Positions 11,801-23,800 of a stretch of DNA of 64,000 nucleotides are shown piece by piece. The translations under genes were made by a program, and so were the position numbers. This stretch comes from Liolophura sinensis (taxonomy: Eukaryota; Mollusca; Polyplacophora; Chitonida; Chitonidae), in assembly GCF_032854445.1 (NCBI RefSeq), contig NW_027017953.1, positions 1,336,444 to 1,400,443 of the forward strand. The letters are read 5' to 3'. A model generated the notes under the pieces. It was not told where the DNA came from. It did not search any database and saw only the letters and a list, made by a program, of their open reading frames with translations. The stretch's first letter is position 1. The number at the start of each line of letters is the position of its first letter.

Positions 11801-14800
11801 AATGGCAACACGTGACAAGTTGTACTTAAGACAAATTTGAAACCCTGAAGCCCTGTACCTACTATCTACAACATAAAAATAAAACATTCCTTCTATGAAA
11901 TCTTTCCCTGACCTTGATTTGAGCGCAATGCATTTACCTTGAGAAGCGATGAACGTCTTTGGTTTCTCGAACCCCTGTGTTGAAAATATCACAACAGTGA
12001 AACTATTACATTCATAAGTATAGAAACAGAGGAGACGTGATTTATAAATCACACAGCTTCACCTTAAATGTGTCGTGGGAAAATGCTGTGTTTAAGTTAA
12101 GTTGTGATCAATATCCCATGTTGAAGACAGAGATTATCTTCCTGAAATTATTTTTGAACATAAGTATAATGTTCAAGTTCAAGGTCAAGTTCAAGTTCAA
12201 GGTCAAGTTCAATTTATAATCATCTGAGCAAAAGGAATTGCCAAAAACAGAAAACAGTGGACGAGAGTGTGATGATCGCGTATGCATGTAGGGCTAGCTA
12301 ATACTCTGCGGGATTCGGTATCATAAGGCATATATGTTACCCTTACTAAGAAGGTTGACGGGGACATTGTTACTGTTTGGGCCGTATAACGTTTTGTTGA
12401 AAACCAGTTGTCTACTCGCACTGATATACAGGGCGTTGATAGAATACGACTGTTTTAAAAAGCTTGGTAAAGATCGCATTAATATACGAGGCGTCGATTG
12501 AATCCGAGTCTCCGTTTGTGTTTTACTCACACTAATATACACGGCGTTGATAGAATCCGAGTGTCCGTTTGTGTTTTACTCACACTAATATACAAGGCGT
12601 TGATAGAATCCGAGTGTCCGTTTGCGTTTTACTCACATTATTATACGAGGCATCGATAGAATCCAACTCTCCGTTTGTGTTTTACTCGCAATAATGAACA
12701 AGGTCGAAAGAGTCCAACTCTGCGTTTGTGTTTTACTCACAATAATATATACGAGGCGTCGATAGAATCCGACTCTACGTTTCTGTTTTACTCACGTTAA
12801 TATACGAGGTGTTGATAGAATCCGTCTGTCCGTTTGTGTTCTACTCACAATAATATACAAAACCTTTATAGAATCCAACTAACGATTTAAGTTGCTCGCA
12901 TTAATATACAATAGCAACCGACTCTCCGTTTGTGTTCTATTCGCATTAACATACGAGGCGTCGATAGACTCTCCGTTTGTGTTTTACTTACATTAATATA
13001 CGAGGCGTTGATAGAATCCGAGTGTCCGTTTGTGTTTTACTTACATTAATATAAGAGGCGTTGATAGAATCCGAGTGTCCGTTTGTGTTTTACTTACATT
13101 AACATACGAGGCGTTGATAGAATCCGAGTGTCCGTTTGTGTTTTACTTACATTAATATACGAGGCGTTGATAGAATCCGAGTGTCCGTTTGTGTTTTACT
13201 CACAATAATATACGAAGCGTCGATAGAATTCGTTTGTCTGTTTTCTATTCACATTAATATACGAAGCGTTGATAGAATCCGACTGTCCGTTTGTGTTTTA
13301 CTCACATTAATATACAAGGTATCGATAGAATCCGTCTGCCCCTTTGTGTTCTATTCACAATAACAAACGAGGCGTCTATAGTATCTGACTGTCCGTTGGT
13401 GTTCTACGCACAATAATATTTGAAGCCTCGATAGAATCTGAATGACGGTTTGAGTTCTATTCGCATTAATATACGAGGCGTTGATAGAAACTGACTGCCC
13501 GTTTGTGTTTTACTCACATTAATATACAAAGTGTTGATAGAACCCGTCTGCCCCTTTGTGTTTTACTCACATTAATATACAAAGTGTTGATAGAGTCCGT
13601 CTGCCCCTTTGTGTTTTACTCACATTAATATACAAAGTGTTGATAGAATCCGTCTGCCCGTTTGTGTTTTACTCACATTAATATACGAGGCGTTAATATA
13701 ATCCGACTCTCCTTTTGTGTCCGACGGTTTCAGAATCACGCGCGAATGGTCGTCTGAAAATTGAAATGAGAGATGTATAATGGTACCAGACTTAATGTCG
13801 AAGACAAGGACATCAAACCAACAAACTGTTATTGTCGCTGTAAGTGTGTGTACAGACCGTTGCTGAATTTTATTCATCACAATGACCAGAGCCCTGAGCA
13901 GCAAAGCTACTTGTACGTTAACTTCATTGAAATTGTTATATATATATATATACGGTTAACTTGCGTTCAGTCGGCCTGTCGAGTGTTTTACAATTTGGTC
14001 TGCTAGACAGAAAGGCTTTTAGTTAGTTGCTTTGAGTGCTTCCGGAATGACAGCTGCTAATAACAGGGCAGAACAGGAAATACTCACAAGCTACCAGATT
14101 TTTGTACCGACTCTTATTTCTGTTGCATGGCAGATCTGCCACATCGTGCTTTGTGTGTAACCCCACGGGAAATTTCTGTAACATTGGAATTATGATTTAA
14201 TAAAAGCATGCACACTGTGCATATTTAGGGACACGCCTTCATACAAACTAGAAAAAGCAGAATGATAGGTTGACAACACTATATATATAAAATAATATGA
14301 CCTTTGAATAAAATTATTATCTACTCATTCACACAGAATGGCCGTAAACGGGACATTTATCATATGGATAAGCGCAATCCATGGTTTTAGTCGCCGTGTT
14401 TATTCCATTGGTTGTTATTTTAAACCATAACCAAGAGGATTCATCTTTTGTAACTGCGATCAGGTTTATTGGTGGCCCGTCGCTTCAAATCTGACAAAAC
14501 CCTAAATTAAAACAAATCATGCGAAAGCAGTATTCAAACTCGCATCGTTGTAGATTTGGGGTTATTCAATACTCTGGGAATTTAACAGTTGTAATATTTC
14601 TGCAGTTCTAATTCCGGTAAATCGGGGACCAAATGGCTGTACAAGTATTTACATTGACAAGATGTTTTTGTCAATTGTTGCAATCGAAGCTTAAATGAGA
14701 CACCCAAGCTTCAGTTTTATATTCTGTATGTTCTGTTCGACCTAGGAATGATTCACGGGCTGAAATATGAATTAGATTTTGTCTACAGAATATCGACTGA

Positions 14801-17800
14801 CTTCCGTGCATTATTGAAAAGTGTCAGCTGCTTCTCTCTTACAAGTGACTAGCTTAATTTATTATTTATACATTATTTATTAGATATTTCTTTGTGAATT
14901 GGTGCTAAAAGTTGTTCTGGAAATGGCTCTGGTGATTATCGACTTGGAAGTCCGTTTTACGGTACACGTGTGGTCTACAGTTATCGGAGCTGACGCTCAA
15001 ATGTACGTTTAGGAAAACACTTTTAGCCCATACGATAAGTAAGATTGGTTCGACACCCAATCCATGTAACCTTATATACGCTGCAGGTTAGGGCAAGGCG
15101 GTATTGTCACGTTTATTCATTTTTTGTTTTCCTCAGTATTCAGAATTTAAAATCGGAATGGAATAACAACGAGGGCTACTCTGTAGAGTTACTCCGATAC
15201 AAGCCATCTGATACAAAGTTTTGTTTCAGATGAAAACTATGTTCGTTTGCGGACATACAAATAACGTCACAGACACTACGGCGCCGTGGTTGAACTAGTG
15301 TGTTTGCCATTTCATTCTCGTTTATTTCGTTGGATAAAGAGGTATATGATAAATATATCACCAAGACTGTGCGTGTTCCAAGAAGTGCTATCGACTTCTG
15401 ATACAACCGGCCAACCACAGACAACCACAGATCACGCACTGTCATAATAATCTCTATGTTTCGGTTTTGTTCTATGTAAAATTATTTCACGAACTGTTTG
15501 AACCTAAACTAGGCCGGATCTGATTCTGCTGATTCACTATACATCCCCTCAAATTCATCAAATTAAAATGTTCCATATTAACTAACATCAAACTTTAACT
15601 TTAACGGTAAGCTAAAATTTTAAAATTTAAAGTTGTTTTGAGTGGAGTCTTCTATCCTTTACATTGTCATAAAATAAACCACTAGAAGATTCATCAGTTT
15701 ATACAGCCTCATCCCCTCCAGCTTACATCGTATTCGGCGCTGAATCCATCAGAGGTTTTTTTCCTGTGATAATATTCCCAAAACTCGTCCGCAGACACGA
15801 CAGTCGTGAATGGATTCTCACAGGGCAGAGCGTCATCTGCTTCATTCATCTGAACTGGTACATTATCTACGCCGAGCCCTGGCAATGAAAAGGTCAAGGG
15901 TCAAGTTCAGCAACAATACGCAACAACCTTTGAACACACGAACAATACATTTTGTCAACAATCTATGTATTTCCAGCACACCATGATAAGTACTTCGTGT
16001 ACCTGCCTTTAAAATATTTCCATAAAAGTAACATGTGACTCTGGTGAACATTAATTTGGCTTATCCAGTTGATTGAGATTAAGATTGAATCTTACTGACC
16101 ATGAACAAATACGCCACGAAAACTTCTTTATTGTAAGCTGCATTATAAATATTTAAAAAATATACTTCTGTTTCCTAGTGTATCAACATGCGCAAACTGG
16201 TCTTCCGGTCTTCCCACAGGGTTCCTGGAAAAGCTAATCTTCCGGTCATTGCTGGCAGACGAGCTGCGCCTCCTTTTAGGAAAATCAAAAATAACATGCT
16301 GTGTACAAGAAATAAACAAACACAGGAAAGGGTCATCACACATTAGCCGACCAAGGGCTTTCATGTGTCGTCAGACGTAGAGCTGTCTTCTTCGGATTCT
16401 TGTGAGACATATATCTATGACCGCTTAGCTTGTTCTTAAACGGGGTTGGATGCCTGTGTATTGATATTTCTGTATTTAATTCATGAAATTACTACTTGTT
16501 TATCTCCTCTGTCAGTTGGTCCCTTAGATTAGCCTACTAACGTATTACCAAAGCTGTGTAGTCTGTAAAAAGCTGTGTAAAGAAACAAAGGAATCCGAAC
16601 ATACCCCAAAGGAAACCGGAAAGAGGTCGGGGAAACCGGAAAGAGGTCCGGGAAAACCGGGCAATAGTTTTAGTGAATGTGCAAAAACCTCTACCGTGGC
16701 AAATGTACTAAATAACTACCTGTACATGATGACGAAAACAACAACAGCTACTAGGAAAAGGGCCCCGACAATGCCTCCTGCTATTTTGCCCGTCGATGAG
16801 TCTTGGCTGACCGTGATTTCCATAGCTGTAACTGTAATATATTCAACATATAATTAACGCTTGAGTTCAGTCAAATTACATTTGAAATTTATTTCATTTT
16901 TTTTTACAGTGGTAAACGTATTAGATAGGGTGTAGATAGGTTCTGGCCGCTATACTTAGTAATAATTGTGGTTTCTTGCTTTAGTCCATCTGTCATAATA
17001 AAGTGTGTCAGGTAAAGTCCCCAGTGGGGTGGTTTTGTAAATATGACCGCCTTCCCGATCCATCTCATAACACTAAATCTTCTTCAATGAGTAGTAAAGT
17101 ACTATTCAAATAAATGATCAATTGATTATGGGATGGGGTGGTGGTGGGGTGGGCGTTGGGTGTTGGAGGCGGCCAGTTGAAAAGTCCTCAGATAGTTTCA
17201 AATGTTGCGGAGAAATTCCGTAATTCCCGCTAAGACATTACAAATCAATTTTTGTTCGCAATGCCGAGTGACCGCTTGTCTTCCTCAGATTCAGCATCAT
17301 TAATTAAACTCTGTAAAAAGTTCAAAGTCTTGAATGACAGCCTCTTCACGTAATGGTGGGTAATGGTCCATAGTCTAACTCTTTGATCGCATTTATCTCG
17401 CTTGTACTATGTCTATAGTTTGTAAAGAGTATCCCTTCCCACAAATGAGCACTTTGTCACAAGATTACATTAGCCTATTGTCCGTTGTTGTATGTTCGAC
17501 AGATGAAGACGGATATAAGGTGAATATGTAATTATGTATACCTGTCTGATATCGCTGTCTGGTGTGTTACCTGTCTGACATCGCTGTACGGTGTTATGTG
17601 TGTTACCTTTCTGACATCACTGTCCAGTGTTTAATGTGTTACCTGTCTCACATCGCTGTCCTGTGTTATCTGTGTTATCTGTCTGACATCGCTGTCTAGT
17701 GTTACCCGTGTTACCTATCTGATATCGTTGTCCCGGGTTACATGTGTTACCTGTCTGACATCGCTGTCCAGCGTTATATGTGTTACCTGTTTGACTTCAC

Positions 17801-20800
17801 CGTCCCGTCTTACATGTGTCACTTGTTTGCCATCGCTGTCCCGCGTTACATGTGTTACCTGTCTGACATCGCTGTCCCGTGTTACATGTGTTACCTGTCT
17901 GACATCGCTGTCCCGCGTTACATGTGTTACCTGTCTGACATCGCTGTCCCGCGTTATATGTGTTACCTGTTTGACTTCACCGTCCCGTCTTACATGTGTC
18001 ACTTGTTTGCCATCGCTGTCCCGCGTTACATGTGTTACCTGTCTGACATCGATGTCCCGCGTTACATGTGTTACCTGTCTGACATCGCTGTCCCGCGTTA
18101 CATGTGTTACCTGTCTGACATCGCTGTCCAGCGTTATATGTGTTACCTGTTTGACTTCACCGTCCCGCCTTACATGTGTCACTTGTTTGCCATCGCTGTC
18201 CCGCGTTACATGTGTTACCTGTCTGACATCGCTGTCCCGTGTTACATGTGTTACCTGCCTGACATCGCTGTCCCGCGTTACATATGTTACCTGTCTGACA
18301 TCGCTGTCCCGCGTTACATGTGTTACCTGTCTGCTATCACTGTCCCGCGTTATATGTGTTACCTGTTTGACTTCACCGTCCCGTCTTACATGTGGCACTT
18401 GTTTGCCATCGCTGTCCCGCGTTACATGTGTTACCTGTCTGACATCGCTGTCCCGCGTTACATGTGTTACCTGTCTGACATCGCTGTCCCGCGTTACATG
18501 TGTTACCTGTCTGACCTCACTGTCCCGTCTTACATGTGTCACTTGTTTGCCATCGCTGTCCCGCGTTACATGTGTTACCTGTCTGACATCGTTGTCCCGT
18601 GTTACATGTGTTACCTGTACCACAATGCGGCTGAATTCGTAAGTCTTTATGCTCCACATGGAAATGATCTGTATATTACTTCTATATATATTTCAACAGT
18701 ATTCCACTAACTGATAGTGGAGACAACCGTAGTGCCCCAAATAATCCACCTCTCTTCGCCAGGTACCTGACACATCTCCTGATGAAAAGCCGCAGCTGAT
18801 ACAACAACGCAGAATTGAAGTTTGCGACTTTAGCGTTTACAGGTCGACCGGTTGCGGGGGGACCAAGAGTTTCACCCATACATGGATATAATCCTGGCCT
18901 ACCTGTTGCATTACAAAGTAAAGAAATCCGAAAGCCTCTTTACTCTTTAAAACGCACATGTAGAAATCAAATATTACAGGATTACTTTAAATGTAGAGTT
19001 TGTGTCGAATATCCGTTACGGAAGTAACATATGCTGATTCTTTGTCATACAATGTATGTGCAAACTCTTCAGTATTTAGTTACAATCTGTTATCCATACT
19101 CCAGTATTCGTGACAAAGAAACAGATGACATTCCCAGTATCCCCGTAAAGTCTAAAGTCGCAAGCTTGCTAATACTCACGTGTACGACACGTTGTGTCTG
19201 TGTTTCCGTAACCAGCTGAACACCGAGGATTCCCCTCAGTAACGGGACATTCCCCTGACGTCTTGTCACACACAGTCCCGTTGTAGCAGCCACCACATGG
19301 CGTTTTGCAGTCCGGGCCCCACATTCCGTCGGTACATGCTGAAATGACAAACAGACTGTGAAGCAAGTCTGATCCTAGCTCAGATGTTTGTTTCAGTTAA
19401 GATACCAAAAAGCTTATTTTTCTCTGAATCTCGTCATATGTACTTATGTTGTTTTTTTTTTTACGTCACCAGTATCGTTTTTGAACATCATCAGTAACGT
19501 TTTGGAAAGGTCAGCCGTAAGGTTTTTGAATATCATGAGTAGGCCCTATCGTTTTTGAAGGTCATCAGTAAGGTATTTAGTAAATCACGTTGTCTTTTGG
19601 TCTATTTATGTCTTGAATTTTCGGGAAAAATATTGACGAATTGAATTAAATGCTGTAGTGCCGCTCTACTACATCGCTCTACTTACGTGTACGGCACGTT
19701 GTGTCTGTGTACCCGTAACCAGCTGAACACCGGGAATTCCCCTCAATAACGGGACATACCCCTGACGTCTTGTCACACACAGTCCCGTTGTAACAGCCAC
19801 CACATGGCGTTTTGCAGTCCGGGCCCCACATTCCGTCGGTACATGCTGAAATGGCAAACAGACTGTGAAGCAAGTCTGATCCTAGCTCAGATGTTTGTTT
19901 CAGTTAAGATGCCAAAAAGCTTATTTTTCTCTGAATCTCGTCATATGTACTTACGATTTTTTTACGTCACCAGTATCGTTTTTGAACATCATCAGTAACG
20001 TTTTGGAAAGGTCAGCCGTAAGGTTTTTGAATATCATGAGTAGGCCCTATCGTTTTTGAAGGCCATCAGTAAGGTATTTAGTAAATCACGTTGTCTTTTG
20101 GTCTATTTATGTCCTGAATTTTCGGGAAAAATATTGACGAATTGAATTAAATGCTGTAGTGCCGCTCTACTACATCGCTCTACTTACGTGTACGGCACGT
20201 TGTGTCTGTGTACCCGTAACCAGCTGAACACCGGGGATTCCCCTCAATAACGGGACATACCCCTGACGTCTTGTCACACACAGTCCCGTTGTTACAGTTA
20301 CCACATGGCGTTTTGCAGTCCGCGCCCCACATTCCGTCGGTACATGCTGAAACATTGCAAACGGTATTCAAGAGACGCTGATAAAAACGGGTTATTGCAC
20401 AAGATCTTTTATGATACAACGAAATCGGATAATAATGAGAAGAACGAGGATAATAATGAGAAGAGCGAGGATAATAATGAGAAGAACATGTGCAAATGTG
20501 TGTGTGTGTTATTATCATACCACGATAGGCCTGTGGTATTTGTTCTACACGCTGTTCTACGATTGGTGTAACTTAGACATGCGATGTGGTTAGTGACAGC
20601 AGATCCCCTAATCTGCTAAAGCACGCTAGTCATATAAGAATTTGCCAACAATAATGTTTCAGCTGAATGGTTTTAAGGTTTTAACCTAATTCGATCATTA
20701 GAGAAACTAGTCTGCCCAGAAGGAAGTCAGTATCATTGTATCCCTATTAAGTTGATAACTGGCATCCTTGATTGTACCAACAGGTGAACGTTACTGAACA

Positions 20801-23800
20801 CAAACTCCCAAGCTCAGACGCAGTGACTTACGTTGAACACAGAGTGAGCCTTTATACCCAGCTGCACAGCGGGGGTTTCCAGCCGACAAAGTACACTCCC
20901 CTGATGTCCTATCACACACAGTATCGTTATAACACTGGCCGCAGCTGGATGCACAGTTAGTACCCCATTTACCCGCTAGGCACTCTGGAAATAATGAGAG
21001 AACATTAGCCACTCCCAAAATTTAATACACTCACCTAGATATAAACAGATATTGTAAACCATCTGGTCTTGTTGAATGTGACGTTACTTTTTTTTGTGTG
21101 TTTTTATTTTCGATGTTATAACAATTGCTGGGTTTGTAGGTAACCCAAGTCACATCAGCTGGTCAATAAACCTTACTACAACGTGCAGCCGTAATTTGCT
21201 TTCACTCAGTTGTTTTCTTGACATCTGAAATTGAAGTCGAAACACTGGTAACAACAGTACAAATTGAGGTAACAATAGTACAGGTGAGGTAACAATTGTA
21301 CAAGTGAGGTAACAATAATACAGATGAGGGAACAATAAAACAGATGAGGTAACAATTGTACAAGCGAGTTTACAATAGTACAGATGAGGTAACAATAGTA
21401 TAGATGAGGTAACAATAGTACAGATGAGGTAACAACTGTACAGGTGAGGTAACACTAGTACAGGAGAGGTAACAATAGTACAAATGAGGTAACAACTGTA
21501 CAAGTAAGGTAACAATAGTACAGGTGAGGTAACAATACTACAGGGGAGGCATCAATACTACAGCTGAGGCAACAATATAACAAGTAAGGTAACAATAGTA
21601 CAGGTGAGGTAACAATAGTAAATATGGGGTAACAATAGTATAGGTGAGGTAGCAATAACACAGGTGAGGTAACAACAGTACAGGTGAGGTAGCAATAGAA
21701 CAGGTAACAATAGTCCAGATGAGGTAACAATAGTACAGATAAGGTAACAATAGTACAGGTAAGGTAACAATAGTCCAGATGAGGTACCAATAGTACAGAG
21801 AAGGTAACAATAGTACAGGTGGAGTAAGAATGGTACAGGTGGGGTAAGAATAGTGTAGCTAACAACAGAACAGATAACAATAGTACATTTATTTATTTCA
21901 TTGGTGTTTTACGCCTTACTCAAGAATATTTCACTCATACGACGGCGGCAAGCATTATGGTGGGAGGAAACGAAAACATACGACCGGAGATGAAGCCAGC
22001 ATGAGCGATCGCATTGGTGAGAGACTCCTGGGTCAAACAACAGTACAGATGAGGTAACAATAGTAAAGGCGAGGTAACAATAGTACAGATGGGGTAAGAA
22101 TAGTGTACACATTACAAGGAGTAAAACAGGAACATAATAATGCATATTTCACTTCGAATGTTAGGTTCAAAAGGTAAGCATGTAGGGTTCACCCCCTTTT
22201 CACCATTCTTCCACCCCCCGCTCCTTAGTGGGCCTGTTGAACATCATATGAAGTACACTGTACGTAAATGGGGCTGCTGTGGTCAATATTGGAATCTAGA
22301 AACTATAAGACTCGTCCATGTTGAGTTTGATTGTTGCATAAAGAAGAGTAATATGTTATTTGATTGTCCCGAACACTGTACGAATCGATTGACGCTCCTA
22401 AAATTTATCAGTAATGTAAGCAGTAGACCTACTGAGCAAAACTTACCTGTGTCACATTTGATCCCCGTGTATCCCGGTATGCATCTTGGTAAGTTAAATC
22501 TGTTCGGACAGTGCCCGGATGTTGTGTCACAAAACGTCTTCCCCTGAGCACAGAACCCACAGCTCCTCCCACAGTCAGGTCCGTAGGTACCTCTTGTACA
22601 ACCTAGGAGTTTAAAACGACAATATATATGTATTTACGTCTAAGCGCATGGTTTTAATTTGGCTTCTCTTTTCGTCGTACTTAAAGTTGGTTTAGTAAAT
22701 AAAAATACTGATGGCTGAGAGAAACTGGTAACGTCTTGACGAAAAAAAATAGTTGTTTATAGGAAGAAATTTACAATTAGCCAGAGCTGGGTTTGAACGC
22801 TTGGCGCGATTGCACCAAGACATGCAGAACTATGCCAGGTTTCATGAACCATACTAAGTTAAGTAAATGGCTTAAGTGACATCTATCTGATCACACACGT
22901 GAGAGAAAAAAAAATGTATAAGGGAAAATAGTCTTCATAATATTTTAAGGTATAGATCCTGATCTTCTAACACTTTTTCTAGAATAGTTCTTACGGTTTA
23001 AACAGGGAAGTCCCGTGTATCCGGCCTGGCATCGCAGTCCGTCAGTTACTGGACACTCTCCTGTTAATTTATCACAGCCTCTGTTGTTGTAACACTTTCC
23101 ACACAGGGACAGACAATGTTCACCATGACGACCTAGGACACATCCTGCAAACAAACAATGTTCACCATGACGACCTAGGACACATCCTGCAAACAAACAA
23201 TGTTCACCATGACGATTTAAGACACATCCTGCAAACAAACAATGTTCACCATAACGATCTAGGACACACCCTATAAACAAACAGTGTTCACCATAACGAC
23301 CTAGGACACATCTTGCAAACAAACAATGTCACCATGACAACCTAGGACACATCCTGCAAACAGACAGTGTTCACCATAACGATCTAGGACACATCCTGCA
23401 AACAGATAGTGTTCACCATAACGAGCTAGGACACATCCTGCAAACAAACAATATTCCCCATAAAGACCTAGGACACATCCAGCAAACAAACAGTGTTCAC
23501 TATAACGATCTAGGACACATCCTGCAAACAATGTTCACCATAACGATCTAGGACACACCCTGTAAACAAACAGTGTTCACCATAACAACCTAGGACACAT
23601 CCTGTAAACAGATAGTGTTCACCATAACGAGCTAGGACACATCTTGCAAACAAACAATGTTCACCATAACGAGTTAGGACACATCCTGCAAACCCACAGT
23701 GTTCACCATGACGACCTAGGACATATCCTGCAAACAGACAGTGTTCACCATAACGATCTAGGACACACCCTATAAACAAACAGTGTTCACCATAACGACC

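Larger units (their letters stand above)
5935..11937 (-). other. Introns 18-26, no further features
   Basis: The gaps between exons 18 and 27 (11023-11937, 10155-10564, 9565-10008, 8236-9428, 7571-8085, 6810-7473, 5935-6509 and shorter ones) are AT-rich single-copy-looking sequence. Apart from a tRNA-like scrap at 7770-7835 I see no repeats, RNAs or extra exons in them. Confidence 0.55.
19180..20346 (-). repeat. Tandem duplication of exon plus intron (exons 10-12)
   Basis: Exon ends recur at 20188, 19687 and 19180, i.e. steps of 501 and 507 bp. Introns 10 (19846-20187) and 11 (19339-19686) are near-identical along most of their length, including a T-tract and the GTATCGTTTTTGAACATCAT stretch. 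The homology stops at the outer edges (5' of exon 10, 3' of exon 12). Confidence 0.93.
20985..22446 (-). other. Intron 8 with a SINE-interrupted array
   Basis: Contains the 20-bp array (21240-22115) and a SINE inserted within it. The sequence between 22116 and 22446 includes a plus-strand ORF (22140-22547) that overlaps exon 8 antisense and is a shadow. Confidence 0.6.

Noticed and set aside
17715-18710. Overlapping ORFs of 304-322 codons on both strands
   Set aside because: They follow from a 36-bp unit with no stops in several frames inside intron 12.
18682-18879. Possible extra exon between the EGF exons and the transmembrane exon
   Set aside because: Splice-like signals exist, but inclusion would break the phase; exon 12 joins exon 13 in phase without it.
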